Counted from the stretch's first letter, positions 1 through 10,054 are shown. The stretch is 64,000 nucleotides of DNA from Bacillota bacterium (GCA_019428945.1 JAHYJM010000006.1:1-64000), one strand, 5' to 3'. Notes: generated by a model from the letters alone, not told the origin. Program-made: numbers and translations.

Positions 1-120
1 GTAGTACCAAGAGGGAAGGCGCGTATCAGAGTGCAGCCATCGGCTGCGCACTCAAAAGAAGATCTTGACAAGGCTATAGCCGCCTTTGTCAGGGTAGGCA
101 GGGAGTTACAAGTAATATAA
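1..120 (+). CDS. kbl: Glycine C-acetyltransferase (2-amino-3-ketobutyrate CoA ligase), C-terminal fragment
   Basis: Frame 1 is open from the first base and ends at TAA 118-120, giving 39 residues. They contain the blocks [20 protein letters not shown] and [12 protein letters not shown], which match the C-terminus of the alpha-oxoamine synthase family, best glycine C-acetyltransferase. That PLP enzyme, with threonine dehydrogenase, converts threonine to glycine and acetyl-CoA. The start lies outside the window. It is convergent with the amidohydrolase at 134. A glycine-producing enzyme fits the glycine reductase operon found downstream. Other alpha-oxoamine synthases such as BioF have similar tails, so the exact member is likely rather than certain. 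Confidence 0.75.
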   Translation, partial: VVPRGKARIRVQPSAAHSKEDLDKAIAAFVRVGRELQVI

Positions 121-133
121 CTATTATATTTTC

Positions 134-1330
134 CTATCTGACTCTGCATCCACCTTTATATACTGCTTCAACTCCATCAAGAAGCGCCTGTAGGCTGTTA
201 TCAAGTGAGCCATTAATAACTACCAGGTCCGCAGCCTTGCCGACCTCAATGGTGCCGATACTCTGCTCAAGGCCTGCAGCTTCAGCCGAAACCTTCGTTC
301 CGGAACATATAGCCTGCACCGGGGTCATGAACCCTTCTTCAACCAGCAGTACAAGTTCAAGGGCATTCCTGCCGTGATAGTTAAAATTAGTGCCTGCATC
401 CGAGCCGAAGGCGACCTTAACTCCTGCCTTAATCGCCCTGCGCAGGTTGTCTTTAAAAAGTTGTTCTGTTTCCCTGTTCTTCTCGATCATAAATTCAGGT
501 ATTCCGGCCCCGGACGCGTACTTTTCAAAAAGGTGGCCCACCACATAAGTCGGCACCAGGAAGGTTCCGCGCTCAAGCATTAATTCAATAACCTCGTTAT
601 CGATAAAAGTCCCATGCTCAATTGTAGCGACGCCGGCTTCAATTGCATCAATGATGCCCTTTTTACCGTGGGCGTGAGCAGCAACCCGTAAACCAAGTTT
701 TGCCGCTTCTTCAACAACAACGGCCATTTCTTCCCGGCTTAACTGAGAAGCGCCCGGTATTCCGCCTGGGTTCATGTAAGCTCCGGTAGCCATAAGTTTA
801 AGGAAATCAGCCCCTGCTTTGAGCTGCTCCCGGGCCGCTTTTCTTACCTCGTCACAACCATCTGCCTCACGATACATACCAAGGAAATAATCGTTACCGG
901 CTGCAGTGATGCTGATAATTTTTCCGCTGGCCAGTATGCGCGGTCCCTCGCACCAACCAACTGCAATCGCTTCTTTGACAGCAATATCTATGAAATTGAC
1001 ACTGCCGCAGTTTCGCACAGTAGTTATACCGCTTAATAAAGTATCACGCATTTCCCTGGCAGTGCGAATGGCCCGCAGTTTATCTTCCACGAGGTTTTCC
1101 GCATAAGTATCGGCCATGCCATGCAGATCCATGTGAATATGAATATCGATCAAACCGGGAATGACAGTTTTACCGGCAAGATCAATAATATCTGCACTTT
1201 CAGGTAATCTGACCTTTTCGCCATCACCAGCATATGATATAGTGCCATCTTCGATTATTACAAGTGAATTCTCAAGGGGCTGCCTGCCTGTTCCATCAAT
1301 AAGAATTGCGTCTTTTAGTACTGTTATCAA
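134..1330 (-). CDS. Metal-dependent amidohydrolase, Xaa-Pro dipeptidase/imidazolonepropionase-like
   Basis: This is an amidohydrolase-superfamily TIM-barrel hydrolase. Visible metal-site motifs are GLIDIHIHMD (HxH), KLMATG (candidate carboxylated lysine), AAHAHG, ATIEHGT and FGSDAG. The ORF track starts at a GTG (1354), but that puts the ribosome site AGGAGG inside the ORF. The TTG at 1330, after AGGAGG and an 11-base spacer, is the better start and gives about 398 residues. It is the last gene of the minus-strand purine operon, 39-64 bases after ygeW depending on start. Its substrate is unknown. By position it could be one of the ring or ureide hydrolases needed because no hyuA is present, but this is inference; the sequence looks closer to prolidase-like amidohydrolases. 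Confidence 0.8.
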   Translation of the reverse strand: MITVLKDAILIDGTGRQPLENSLVIIEDGTISYAGDGEKVRLPESADIIDLAGKTVIPGLIDIHIHMDLHGMADTYAENLVEDKLRAIRTAREMRDTLLSGITTVRNCGSVNFIDIAVKEAIAVGWCEGPRILASGKIISITAAGNDYFLGMYREADGCDEVRKAAREQLKAGADFLKLMATGAYMNPGGIPGASQLSREEMAVVVEEAAKLGLRVAAHAHGKKGIIDAIEAGVATIEHGTFIDNEVIELMLERGTFLVPTYVVGHLFEKYASGAGIPEFMIEKNRETEQLFKDNLRRAIKAGVKVAFGSDAGTNFNYHGRNALELVLLVEEGFMTPVQAICSGTKVSAEAAGLEQSIGTIEVGKAADLVVINGSLDNSLQALLDGVEAVYKGGCRVR

Positions 1331-1393
1331 TAGTGTAATGACCTCCTGACCCACTTATTATAACTAAATTAAATCTTTTCTGTAACATAGTTG

Positions 1394-2377
1394 TTACTTT
1401 CCACCCATCAGCAGGACCATCACCGCTTTCGCAGTATGGAGCCTGTTTTCAGCTTCATCATAGACAATAGAATGCGGACCGTCTATCACCGCATCAACAA
1501 CTTCGTTACCCCGGTCTGCAGGCAGGGCATGCATGTAATATACATCTTCATTGCCGAAAGATATCTTTTCCTCAGTGCAGATCCAGCCCCTGTTTGCTTC
1601 CAGCAGTTCATTGCCCAGTTTGTTTTCAGGATCGGTAACCCAGTTGCCCCAGTTTTTCGGAATTACCACATCAGCATCTTTATATGCAGCATCCATATCA
1701 TTTGTTATCGTCAGGGTACCGCCGTGCTTTATAGCCGATTCTTCAGCCTGCCTGATTACCCAGTCGGGCAGTTCGTAACCTTTCGGGTGAGCCAGCCAGA
1801 CATCCATCCCGTACCTTGGGAACAGCAGAACCTGTGACAGCGGCACAGAAATTGGCTTTTTATGACTGGTGGCATAGGCCCAGATAACCGAAACTTTCTT
1901 ACGTTTTAGATCACCCATTTTTTCCTGCATCGTCATCAGATCAGCAACCGCCTGCAGGGGGTGATAAAGGTCGCACTGCATATTTATTATCGGTACTGTA
2001 GAATTTTCTTCCATTTCCCTTAAGTACTTGTTGCCGCTTTCCCAGAAACAGTTGCGGCAGGCAATTGCATGCCCGAAGCGGGAAAGTATCACTGCAGTAT
2101 CTTTCGCAACTTCTCCATGCGCTACCTGCATCGTGCTGGTGTCAAGGTAGTTGGCATGCCCGCCGAGCTGCGCAATACCGGCTTCCATTGAGTTTCTTGT
2201 TCTTGTCGATTGTTCAAAGAACATCAGGAACATGGTCTTATTTTCAAGATAGGAGGTATTAATGCCCATGGCAAACTTCTTTTTAAGATCAAAAGAAACC
2301 TCCAGCAGAGTGTCTATTTCTTCCTTTGTCCATTCCTGCAAGGTAATAAAATGTTTACCTCTGAAACAGGTCTGCAT
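1394..2377 (-). CDS. ygeW: YgeW-type carbamoyltransferase
   Basis: Aspartate/ornithine carbamoyltransferase-family protein of 327 residues. It carries the carbamoyl-phosphate loop STRTR (residues 57-61), HPLQ (139-142) in place of the usual HPxQ, and MHALPADRG near the C-terminus. The N-terminal and central sequence, such as YLDTSTMQVAHGE, resembles the knotted YgeW group rather than ArgF or PyrB. In purine-degrading bacteria YgeW is proposed to release carbamoyl phosphate from a ureido intermediate. It lies directly after ygeY and in the same cluster as dpaL and ygfK, which supports that role. The start ATG follows a GGAG ribosome site. Carbamate kinase, the expected partner, is not in the window. 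Confidence 0.88.
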   Translation of the reverse strand: MQTCFRGKHFITLQEWTKEEIDTLLEVSFDLKKKFAMGINTSYLENKTMFLMFFEQSTRTRNSMEAGIAQLGGHANYLDTSTMQVAHGEVAKDTAVILSRFGHAIACRNCFWESGNKYLREMEENSTVPIINMQCDLYHPLQAVADLMTMQEKMGDLKRKKVSVIWAYATSHKKPISVPLSQVLLFPRYGMDVWLAHPKGYELPDWVIRQAEESAIKHGGTLTITNDMDAAYKDADVVIPKNWGNWVTDPENKLGNELLEANRGWICTEEKISFGNEDVYYMHALPADRGNEVVDAVIDGPHSIVYDEAENRLHTAKAVMVLLMGGK

Positions 2378-2409
2378 AATTCAATCTCCTTTCATTTACT
2401 TATGGTTGA

Positions 2410-3618
2410 TCAGGCATGCTTTGCTGTATATACTGTGGGGATCACTGCATACATGGCCGCTGCTTTTACCAGTTCCTTTTTCCATGTTTTTTCGTTTGGA
2501 GCATGGGCCTGATCTTCATGCCCCGGCCCGAACCCGACACATGGAATACCGTGCAGGCCCATAATTGAAACTCCGTTTGTCGAAAATGTCCACCTGTCAA
2601 CCAGTGGTTCTATCCTGAAAAGCCCGCTGTATGAGTCTACCAGTGTCTTCGTTGCCGGATGATCTTTTTCGATCAGCCAGGCCGGAAAATAAGATTCCAT
2701 CGGGTAAACCAGCCCTGTATAAGAAGGGCTTTCATATTTGTAGATTTCCACCCTGGCATCGGCCTCTTTAACAGCCGGCAGGTTCCTGATCTGCAATAAA
2801 GCATCTTCAGCAGTTTCTCCCATGGTCAGCCTGCGATCTACGGATATTGAGCAGCCGTCAGCAACAGCACAGCGGGATGGTGAGGTAAAGAAAATCTCCG
2901 AGACAGTAAGGGATCCTCTACCGAGAAATGGATGGTCTCCCAAATTTTCATTCAGAGCCCTCAGCTCAATCAGGATTGGAGCCATCTTATATATTGCGTT
3001 GTCGCCTCTTTCGGGAGCAGATCCATGGCAGCTTAATCCTTTCACAGAAACTTTAATCTCCATCCTGCCCCTCTGCCCGAGGTAAACATTACATGATGTC
3101 GGTTCAGTCAGAACTACCAGTTCCGGTCTGATGTTACCTTCATTGATCATATACTGCCAGCAAAGGCCGTCACAATCTTCTTCCTGAACCGTGCCGGTCA
3201 CCAGCAGGGTATAGTCGCCTTCCAAGCCCAAATCTTTAATTATTTTGGCTCCATAAACCAGGGCAGCCATACCGCCCAACTGATCGGAAGCGCCCCGGCC
3301 GACAATGATCTCGTCATCTTCATATCCTTTAAGCGGATCAAAATCCCATGAGTCGGGATCTCCAACACCTACGTTATCTATATGGGCATCCATTGCCACC
3401 AGGTGTTTTCCCCGGCCTATATAGCCCAGAACGTTACCCATGGGATCAATTTCTACCTTGTCAAAACCAACATTTTCCATTTCCTGCCTGATCCTGATTA
3501 CCCTTTGTTCCTCCCGGCCGCTTTCAGCCGGTATGGCAATCATCTCCCTTAAAAACCCTGAGATCTCTTCATTATAATTTTCTGCAGCGGATAAAACCCG
3601 CCTGAAATCAAGATCCAC
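2410..3618 (-). CDS. ygeY: YgeY-type M20 metallohydrolase
   Basis: M20/ArgE/DapE-family zinc hydrolase of 402 residues, almost the same length as E. coli YgeY. Metal and catalytic motifs are in order: MDAHIDNVG (H and D), [10 protein letters not shown] (bridging D), QEEDCDG (general-base E and metal E) and LTEPT. The start is GTG preceded by AAGGAGGCTTAAGAAA. The family cleaves amide or ureido bonds. In the purine cluster it acts between YgeW and diaminopropionate ammonia-lyase, probably deacylating a 2,3-diaminopropionate derivative. It sits 32 bases upstream of ygeW in the same operon. The role in the pathway is known for the cluster; the exact substrate is inferred. Confidence 0.88.
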   Translation of the reverse strand: MDLDFRRVLSAAENYNEEISGFLREMIAIPAESGREEQRVIRIRQEMENVGFDKVEIDPMGNVLGYIGRGKHLVAMDAHIDNVGVGDPDSWDFDPLKGYEDDEIIVGRGASDQLGGMAALVYGAKIIKDLGLEGDYTLLVTGTVQEEDCDGLCWQYMINEGNIRPELVVLTEPTSCNVYLGQRGRMEIKVSVKGLSCHGSAPERGDNAIYKMAPILIELRALNENLGDHPFLGRGSLTVSEIFFTSPSRCAVADGCSISVDRRLTMGETAEDALLQIRNLPAVKEADARVEIYKYESPSYTGLVYPMESYFPAWLIEKDHPATKTLVDSYSGLFRIEPLVDRWTFSTNGVSIMGLHGIPCVGFGPGHEDQAHAPNEKTWKKELVKAAAMYAVIPTVYTAKHA

Positions 3619-3702
3619 TTTCTTAAGCCTCCTTTTATGTTGATCCTGCCTTATCCCGGCAAGTAAGGGAAACAGGCAGGCGTGCTTATTATTAATCTAT
3701 TA

Positions 3703-5028
3703 TTATATGATACCAGTCCTCTCACGCAGCTTGCCGATTAAATAGTTACACTTACTGACAACCCGATCCTGTTCAATCGTTTTCAGGCTGCGCCTTTCCA
3801 TTAAAATCTGCCCGTCAACCATGGTCATGTCAACATCTGAACTCTTGAGAGAATATACCAGCAGAGAATAGGGATCTGCTGCAGATACAGGGTTTGTATG
3901 CATGCCGTCCAGTGATATGAGAACCAAATCAGCTTTCTTGCCCACTTCAATCGAACCAATCTCATTTTCGAGCCCCATCGCTTCAGCTCCGCCCAGGGTA
4001 GCCATTCTAAACACTTCCCTGGCCGGCATTACCGTCGGTCCGTGCAGTGGTTTTTGGATCAGCGCTGCCATCCTCATCTCCTGGAAAATATCCATGTTGT
4101 TATTGCATGGCGCCCCGTCTGAGCCGAGAGAAACTGAGATGCCCTGCTCAAGCATTTTCGGAACAGGTGCTATACCGGAAGCCAGTTTTACATTGCTGCC
4201 CGGGCAGTGTGCCACTTTTACCTGTCTTGCTTTCAGCACAGCTAATTCTTCATCGTCAATCCAGATACTGTGAGCCAAAATAAGGTCGGGTGAGGCAAGA
4301 CCGAGATGATCAAGATAGTGAATATTTTTCATTCCCTTCAGGCTCTCAACCAGCTTAATCTCTGATCTGTTTTCAGAGGCGTGGGTATGAATTTTTACTC
4401 CGTACTTGGCGCTTAAAATAACTACTTCTTTTAGCAGGTTTTCACTGCAGGACAGCACAAAACGGGGGGTAAAAGCATACTGGATTCTGCCCTGTTCACT
4501 GCAATGCCATTTTTCAAGCAGTTCGACACTTTCACTAAGCGATTTATCGGTACTTTCCTGCAGCGTTACGGGAATATCATCTCCGCTATCCATCATCACC
4601 TTGCCGCTTATGGCTCTAATACCACTTTCCCTGATCGCTTCCAGGGCAGCGTCAGCGTGATGAACTGTTTCCATATCAACAACCGCTGTGGTTCCGCCCA
4701 GGATCAGTTCACCAAGACCAAGCAGCGCTGAATAGTAAACCGTCTCCTGATCATGTGCGCCTTCCAGCGGCCAAATTCTCTCTTTCAGCCATGTTAAAAG
4801 TTCAAGGTCATCTGCCTGGCCGCGAAATATAGCCTGGGGTAGATGGATATGCGTCTGAACGAGGCCTGGTATAAGCAGCTTCCCCGAGCCATTTATAACC
4901 TGATCGGCCCAGGGTTCATCACTGCCAATGTAGACAATTCTGTCTGCTTCAATTAGCACGTTTCCCTGCTCCAATGCCCCGGAGTTATTCATGGTAACAA
5001 TTAATGCTTCTTTAATCAGGGTTTTCAA
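3703..5028 (-). CDS. Amidohydrolase, purine/aminohydrolase (guanine deaminase or ATZ/TRZ-like)
   Basis: Amidohydrolase of 441 residues in the ATZ/TRZ and nucleobase deaminase group. Motifs are QTHIHLPQAIFRG (HxH metal site), IHTHASE, LAHSIW and SLGSDGAPC (metal D). The start is a TTG whose last two bases begin the TGA stop of xdhC (TTGA overlap), with GGAGG upstream. It lies between ygeY and the XdhC-type subunit, so deamination of guanine, an 8-oxopurine or a related ring is the likely job. Guanine deaminase, deoxyadenosine deaminase and N-ethylammeline chlorohydrolase-like enzymes all share these motifs, so the substrate stays open. It is distinct from the SsnA-type paralogue three genes upstream. 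Confidence 0.82.
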   Translation of the reverse strand: MKTLIKEALIVTMNNSGALEQGNVLIEADRIVYIGSDEPWADQVINGSGKLLIPGLVQTHIHLPQAIFRGQADDLELLTWLKERIWPLEGAHDQETVYYSALLGLGELILGGTTAVVDMETVHHADAALEAIRESGIRAISGKVMMDSGDDIPVTLQESTDKSLSESVELLEKWHCSEQGRIQYAFTPRFVLSCSENLLKEVVILSAKYGVKIHTHASENRSEIKLVESLKGMKNIHYLDHLGLASPDLILAHSIWIDDEELAVLKARQVKVAHCPGSNVKLASGIAPVPKMLEQGISVSLGSDGAPCNNNMDIFQEMRMAALIQKPLHGPTVMPAREVFRMATLGGAEAMGLENEIGSIEVGKKADLVLISLDGMHTNPVSAADPYSLLVYSLKSSDVDMTMVDGQILMERRSLKTIEQDRVVSKCNYLIGKLRERTGII

Positions 5029-5516
5029 GTATGATCGCCTCCGGTTCCGGCGGTTTCATTTTCCAGTGACTTTTTAACTGCCTTAATTATATTCTGGTAA
5101 CCGGTGCAGCGGCAGAAGTGCCCCGCGAGCTCTTCTTTAACCTCAATATCTGTTAAGCTGTGTCCTCTGGACTGCAGAGCCGAGGCTGTAATGACAAACC
5201 CCGGGGTACAAAAACCGCACTGCACAGCCCCCTCGCTGATAAAGGCCTTTTGTACTTTCGACAGCTCACCGTCTTTAGCTAACCCTTCAACAGTGACAAT
5301 TTCCCTGCCGTCTGCCCAGACTCCGAGGTAGAGGCATGAATTAATTGCAGTCCCATCAATAAGCACTGTACATGCGCCACATTCTCCAACGCCACAGCCT
5401 TCCTTGGTTCCGGTTAGATGCAGCCTCTTTCGTATTATTTCCAGGAGGGTCTCACCGGCATTAATTTCAAGCTCTCTTTTTTTACCGTTCACGGTAAAGT
5501 TTATTTTTTTAATCAT
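5025..5516 (-). CDS. xdhC: Molybdenum hydroxylase small [2Fe-2S] subunit (XdhC/CoxS-like)
   Basis: Iron-sulfur subunit of 163 residues with the two expected domains. The N-terminal plant-type ferredoxin fold has GCGVGECGACTVLIDG plus a later NSCLY cysteine. The C-terminal helical domain has QCGFCTPGF and HFCRCTGYQ, binding the second [2Fe-2S] cluster next to the molybdopterin. It overlaps xdhB by 8 bases and the downstream amidohydrolase by 4 bases, so the genes are translationally coupled. It passes electrons from the XdhA-type Mo subunit to the XdhB-type flavin subunit. Naming follows E. coli xdhABC, where the small Fe-S subunit is XdhC; this is not the XdhC/CoxI insertase family. Confidence 0.92.
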   Translation of the reverse strand: MIKKINFTVNGKKRELEINAGETLLEIIRKRLHLTGTKEGCGVGECGACTVLIDGTAINSCLYLGVWADGREIVTVEGLAKDGELSKVQKAFISEGAVQCGFCTPGFVITASALQSRGHSLTDIEVKEELAGHFCRCTGYQNIIKAVKKSLENETAGTGGDHT

Positions 5517-6393
5517 AACTTATCCCTCCCGCCCTGTTACATGCACTTTTTAAAGCTCTTTGGGTTAGCTCCACGACAAGGTGTTCCCTGAATTCTTTGG
5601 ATGCCCGCTGTGAATCCCTGGCCCTAGATGACTTTACTGCGAGTCTGCCGATTTCTGCTATAATCGAATCATTTACCGGTTTACCAGGCGGAAAATTTTC
5701 AGCTATTTCGCAGCGGAGAGGGGTGGGACCGGCAACACCCAGGGCTATGCGGACCAGGTCAAAAATACCAGTTACCCTTATTCGACAGGTAACAGCAACC
5801 CCCAATATGGCCAGATCCATGGCTTTACGCGGGGCAAACTTGATGTAACAGCCTCCAAAGTTAAGATAATCTTCCTTCGAAATAAGAATTTCTGTCAGCA
5901 GTTCTCCCGGGCGCAGATCTACTTTTCCGGGCCTCAGGTAAAATTCCTGAAGGGGAGCCAAACGCACTCCGCTTTTACTCAACAGCTTTAACCGGGCATT
6001 AAGAACAAGCAGCGCGGGAGCGCTGTCTGCCGATGGCATCCCATTGCACAGATTGCCTCCCACAGTAGCCATTTCGCGAATTTGAGGGCCACCCACAGTC
6101 ATAGCTGCCTCAGCCATGATAGGAATATTATTCTGCACAAGTTCACTGCGTACCAGATCGTTAAAAGTGGCCATCGCCCCGATGCTGATTACGTTTTGTT
6201 CATCTTTCTCAATTTTTCGCAGAGGTTCGATCCTGCGGATACCGACCATTTGTACGTTTTCCAAAATGCCATCGCGCATCTTGATTAGCAGATCCGTTCC
6301 TCCTGCGATGATCAGCCTTTCCGGGTTATCCGCCAGCAGATTAACCGCTTCATCTACTGAGTCGGCCTCGATATAATCGTCAATCAGGTACAA
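5509..6393 (-). CDS. xdhB: Molybdenum hydroxylase FAD-binding subunit (XdhB/CoxM-like)
   Basis: FAD subunit of the CoxM/XdhB type. The motif IIAGGTDLL binds FAD near the N-terminus, and TVGGNLCNGMPSADSAPALL is the second FAD-binding signature. The ORF track start at 6444 would overlap xdhA by 65 bases. The TTG at 6393, eight bases after an AGGGGGTGATC ribosome site, gives MYLIDDYIEADSV and a 14-base overlap, which is more plausible; about 294 residues result. The protein takes electrons from the [2Fe-2S] subunit and reduces NAD+ or another carrier. It is the middle gene of the xdhA-xdhB-xdhC set. Confidence 0.9.
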   Translation of the reverse strand: MYLIDDYIEADSVDEAVNLLADNPERLIIAGGTDLLIKMRDGILENVQMVGIRRIEPLRKIEKDEQNVISIGAMATFNDLVRSELVQNNIPIMAEAAMTVGGPQIREMATVGGNLCNGMPSADSAPALLVLNARLKLLSKSGVRLAPLQEFYLRPGKVDLRPGELLTEILISKEDYLNFGGCYIKFAPRKAMDLAILGVAVTCRIRVTGIFDLVRIALGVAGPTPLRCEIAENFPPGKPVNDSIIAEIGRLAVKSSRARDSQRASKEFREHLVVELTQRALKSACNRAGGISYD

Positions 6394-8713
6394 CCTGATC
6401 ACCCCCTTCGAGCAGGCCTGCAGCTTTAAATTTTTCAAAAGCAAGCTGCGGCCTGATCGGAATCCGGTTTATAGCCACCCCGGTTGCATCAAACACTGCA
6501 TTGCGTATAGCCGGCGCCGGAGAAATCGTGGGCGGCTCACCCAGTGCCTTATTACCGTATGGTCCTGTCGGCTCAAAGGTTTCAATAAAATCAAGCCCTA
6601 TAACAGGGGTATCAAGAATTGTTGGCAACTTGTAATCGAGCAGGTTATTATTCAGAGGCTTTCCGGTTTTATTGTCAAACAGCAGCTCTTCGCTTAAGGC
6701 ATAGCCGAGAGCCATGCTGACAGCGCCATGAACCTGCCCTTCAGCGAGCTGGCGGTTAATTATTTTTCCGGAGTCATGAACATTGAATATTTCGATAATC
6801 TCGATTTGTCCGGTTTTTATGTCAACTTCCACTTCGACAAAAGTAGTTCCGAAAGAGATGGCATTTACCCGGGCGTTATTTGAAATATCTGCAGTGATCG
6901 GTTCTGAATTCTGGCGGTCGTAATAGCTCTGGAGGGCAACTGCAGCTACCGGCATTATAATGCTTCCGGAATCTTTTAATATAATATTGGCATCGGCAAT
7001 CTCGAGGCAGTCGGCCGGTAAATCGCTAATCCTGCGGGCAAATTCGAGAATCTTATTTTTTACCTCACCTGCTGCTTTCCTGATTGCCATACCCGTTATA
7101 TAGGTTTGTCTTGAAGCGTAGCTGCCGGTGTCAAAAGGGCTGATATCAGTGTCCTGAGTGGAAACAACATTAACCATCCCCATGGGAATACCCATCGTTT
7201 CGGCGGCCATCTGGGCAAATACAGTATCACTGCCCTGCCCTATTTCAGTGGCGCCAATTTGAAGTTGAACAGAACCGTCCTGATTGAGGATAATCCTCGC
7301 CCCGGCAACCTCAAGTCCGGCAGGATAGGTGCCGGTACCGTAGCTGAAGCAGGCCATTCCCAGACCCCGCTTTTTATGGCTTCCCCGCTCATTTTTCTCC
7401 TTAAATGACTGTCTTTTCTTATCCCAGTCGATCAGTTCCTTCCCCCGCTCTACACATTCACGGACTCCGCAGCTTAAGATTTGATTGCCCGTGTTGGGAT
7501 CTTTGTAACCGACCCGGTTAAAATTCTTCAGGCGCAGTTCAACTGGATCGATATCGAGTTTAACTGCAATATTATCGAGATGAGATTCCAGGGCAAAAGC
7601 TATCTGCGGCGACCCGTACGCCCTCATGGCGCCTGCCACCGGCAGGTTTGTATAAACAGTGCGGGGCATATACCGGATTGCATCGAAGTTATATAGGTAT
7701 TTAAATTTTGACCCGCCTGCCAGCATTACCGAATGACCATGAGAAGCGTAAGCGCCTGTGTTGGAAACAGCGTCAACCTGAATAGCAAGCAGTTTACCCT
7801 CATTGCTCACCGCTGTCTTTAGTTTTAACTTCACGCTATGGCGGGTTCTGGTGCCAATCATGTATTCCTCCCTGGTCAGTTCCAACTTAACCGGACGGCC
7901 GCCAACTGCCATGGTCATGGCGGCATTCAGTGGTTCCAGGCAGACATCCTGTTTTCCGCCAAACCCGCCACCAACATATGGTTTTATTATTCTAATTCTC
8001 CCCCATGGCAGTCCAAGAGCCTGCCCCACAATACGGCGGGCAATGTGGGGGATCTGGGTGGAAGAAACAATCACAATTCTCTCGTCTTCATCAATGTAGG
8101 CATATGAGACGTGGTTTTCCAGGGCGCAGTGCTGCACTATACCGGTTTCAAATTCATCGCTGAAAATAAAATCTGCCTGCTGCATTACACTGTCTATGTC
8201 ACCAACATGATATCCTGCAGAACCGGCAATATTGCTGCCCCGCTCATCGTGAACCAGGGGAGCTCCTTCACGTAGGGCTGCTTCGGTTGACAGAAGAGCT
8301 TCCAGCATTTCGTATTCAACCTTGATCAGTTTTAATGCCCTGGCTGCTGTTATTTCATCCACGGCAACTACGGCCGCGATTTCATCTCCAACAAAGCGGG
8401 CTTTTGAGGTAAGAATCGTTTTATCGGCCACATCACCACGTTCAGGGTCGAGTGAATGAGGATGCCCGGCAGTGGCATAAATATTTCCCGGCACATTTTC
8501 ATGAGTTAATACTGCCTCGACACCTGGCAGAGCTTCAGCTTCGGATGTTTCAATATTTATTACCCTGGCATGCGCATAAGGGCTGCGAAGGATTTTACCG
8601 ACAAGCATATCGGCAAGAAAATAATCCCCCGTATATTTTGCCTTTCCAGTTACCTTTGCCATGGCATCGAGCCTTGGCAGACTTGCACCAATAATACCGC
8701 TGGCCATCTTCAT
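6380..8713 (-). CDS. xdhA: Molybdenum hydroxylase catalytic subunit (xanthine dehydrogenase-like, XdhA)
   Basis: Molybdopterin-binding large subunit of 777 residues, close to the 752 of E. coli XdhA. Visible motifs: YTGDY (start of the aldehyde oxidase a/b hammerhead), VGGGFGGKQD, MRAYGSPQ (the arginine-bearing loop of the AFRGFG class), EIGQGSDTV and ALGEPPTISPAPA (catalytic glutamate). Two ATGs lie six bases apart after GAGGGAGG; either is possible. With the following XdhB and XdhC subunits it forms the usual three-subunit hydroxylase, likely acting on hypoxanthine, xanthine or a related purine. Whether it is a selenium-dependent enzyme cannot be read from the sequence. Confidence 0.9.
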   Translation of the reverse strand: MKMASGIIGASLPRLDAMAKVTGKAKYTGDYFLADMLVGKILRSPYAHARVINIETSEAEALPGVEAVLTHENVPGNIYATAGHPHSLDPERGDVADKTILTSKARFVGDEIAAVVAVDEITAARALKLIKVEYEMLEALLSTEAALREGAPLVHDERGSNIAGSAGYHVGDIDSVMQQADFIFSDEFETGIVQHCALENHVSYAYIDEDERIVIVSSTQIPHIARRIVGQALGLPWGRIRIIKPYVGGGFGGKQDVCLEPLNAAMTMAVGGRPVKLELTREEYMIGTRTRHSVKLKLKTAVSNEGKLLAIQVDAVSNTGAYASHGHSVMLAGGSKFKYLYNFDAIRYMPRTVYTNLPVAGAMRAYGSPQIAFALESHLDNIAVKLDIDPVELRLKNFNRVGYKDPNTGNQILSCGVRECVERGKELIDWDKKRQSFKEKNERGSHKKRGLGMACFSYGTGTYPAGLEVAGARIILNQDGSVQLQIGATEIGQGSDTVFAQMAAETMGIPMGMVNVVSTQDTDISPFDTGSYASRQTYITGMAIRKAAGEVKNKILEFARRISDLPADCLEIADANIILKDSGSIIMPVAAVALQSYYDRQNSEPITADISNNARVNAISFGTTFVEVEVDIKTGQIEIIEIFNVHDSGKIINRQLAEGQVHGAVSMALGYALSEELLFDNKTGKPLNNNLLDYKLPTILDTPVIGLDFIETFEPTGPYGNKALGEPPTISPAPAIRNAVFDATGVAINRIPIRPQLAFEKFKAAGLLEGGDQVVPD

Positions 8714-8725
8714 CAGGCCTCCCTC

Positions 8726-10054
8726 TTAAAAACGCTCCCATAACTTTACCGCCAGTTCCCTGGCTTTCGCTTTAACTTCCTGTTCATTTATCTCTGTTAA
8801 AACCCGGTTTTGCATCAATATTTTTCCGGCCACGATGGTGGTCTCAACCGCTCTGCCCGTTACCCCGAAAACCAGATGACCGTAATAGTTTTCTGCTGTA
8901 AGGGGGGTGGGGGGATCGTAATCGATCACAATTACATCAGCCGGAGCTCCGGGCGCCAACTCGTTTAACCCGGAAATGAAATAGTTGGACATTATACGCG
9001 CATTGTTTTCAAACTGCATCCGGGGAACTTCTTTCCAACCAGCCCTGGGATCATTGTTACAAAACTTGTGCAAAATATGAGCTGTTTTTAAACCCTCCAG
9101 CATATCAGCGCTCATTCCGTCTGTTCCCATGCCGACAACAACACCGGCAGCAAGCATTTTATTAACCGGAGCGCACCCAACGGCATTGTTCATATTTGAC
9201 TGGGGATTATGGGCAACATTGGTCTGAGACGCAGCCAGAAGCTCTATTTCCCGATCACTGACGTGAACGCAATGAGCGGTCATGCTTTTATCGCCAAGCA
9301 GACCATACTTATCTAACCGCTCAATTACCCCCATACCGTATTTATCAAGGCTGTCATCCACATCTTCGCGACTTTCTGCAGCGTGTATATGAACTCCGGC
9401 TCCCAAATCGTTTACTGTCCGGGCACACTTCTCCATCGTTTTAGTTCCGATTGTAAAAGAGGCATGCATGCCAAATGATGCCGTTAACATAGAAGATTTT
9501 TCGTCGCTGCATTTTTTTATAAAAGCGGCGTTTTCCTCAAGACCCCCCAGCATTTTGGCTTCACCATCCCTGTCGCTCACCTCATAACATAGATTCGCCC
9601 GGATCCCGGCCATGCGGGCGGCCGAGGCGATCAATTCCAGGCTGCCTTCTATGGCATTGGGACCGGCATGGTGATCGAGCAAAGCTGTAGTACCATTTTT
9701 TACAGAATCTATAAAAGTGACCAGGGCGCTGTAGAAAATATCTTCGTTGGAAAGGGCCTGATCAAGCCGCCACCATAACCGCTCTAAGATCTGGGGAAAA
9801 TTAACAGGAGCATCATCTTTAAGGGCCATCCCCCGGGCAAAGGCACTGTAGGTGTGTGTATGGGCGCAGGTAAAACCGGGCATAATCAGCCTGCCGCGGC
9901 AGTCAATAAAGTCAGCATCCGGGGCGACAGCCTGCAGATTTGCTGTTTCACCGATAGTAGAAATCTTTTCTCCCTCAATTAAAAGAGCTCCATCTTCTAT
10001 CACACGGCACTTGCTGCCCAAAGTTAAAAGTCTTCCATTTCCTAATATCAGCAT
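8726..10054 (-). CDS. ssnA: SsnA-type aminohydrolase
   Basis: Amidohydrolase of 442 residues, the same length as E. coli SsnA. The metal motif AHTHTYSAFARGM, then VHIHAAES, TAHCVH and GMGTDGMS, give the metal and catalytic residues and match the SsnA subfamily. The gene lies between the XdhD-like protein, whose TGA ends four bases upstream of the ATG, and xdhA, separated by 12 bases. In the purine/uric acid clusters ssnA accompanies ygfK and xdhD; its chemical step is thought to be hydrolytic ring opening or deamination, but is less firmly assigned than that of dpaL. The two other amidohydrolases of the operon have different motif contexts. Confidence 0.88.
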   Translation of the reverse strand: MLILGNGRLLTLGSKCRVIEDGALLIEGEKISTIGETANLQAVAPDADFIDCRGRLIMPGFTCAHTHTYSAFARGMALKDDAPVNFPQILERLWWRLDQALSNEDIFYSALVTFIDSVKNGTTALLDHHAGPNAIEGSLELIASAARMAGIRANLCYEVSDRDGEAKMLGGLEENAAFIKKCSDEKSSMLTASFGMHASFTIGTKTMEKCARTVNDLGAGVHIHAAESREDVDDSLDKYGMGVIERLDKYGLLGDKSMTAHCVHVSDREIELLAASQTNVAHNPQSNMNNAVGCAPVNKMLAAGVVVGMGTDGMSADMLEGLKTAHILHKFCNNDPRAGWKEVPRMQFENNARIMSNYFISGLNELAPGAPADVIVIDYDPPTPLTAENYYGHLVFGVTGRAVETTIVAGKILMQNRVLTEINEQEVKAKARELAVKLWERF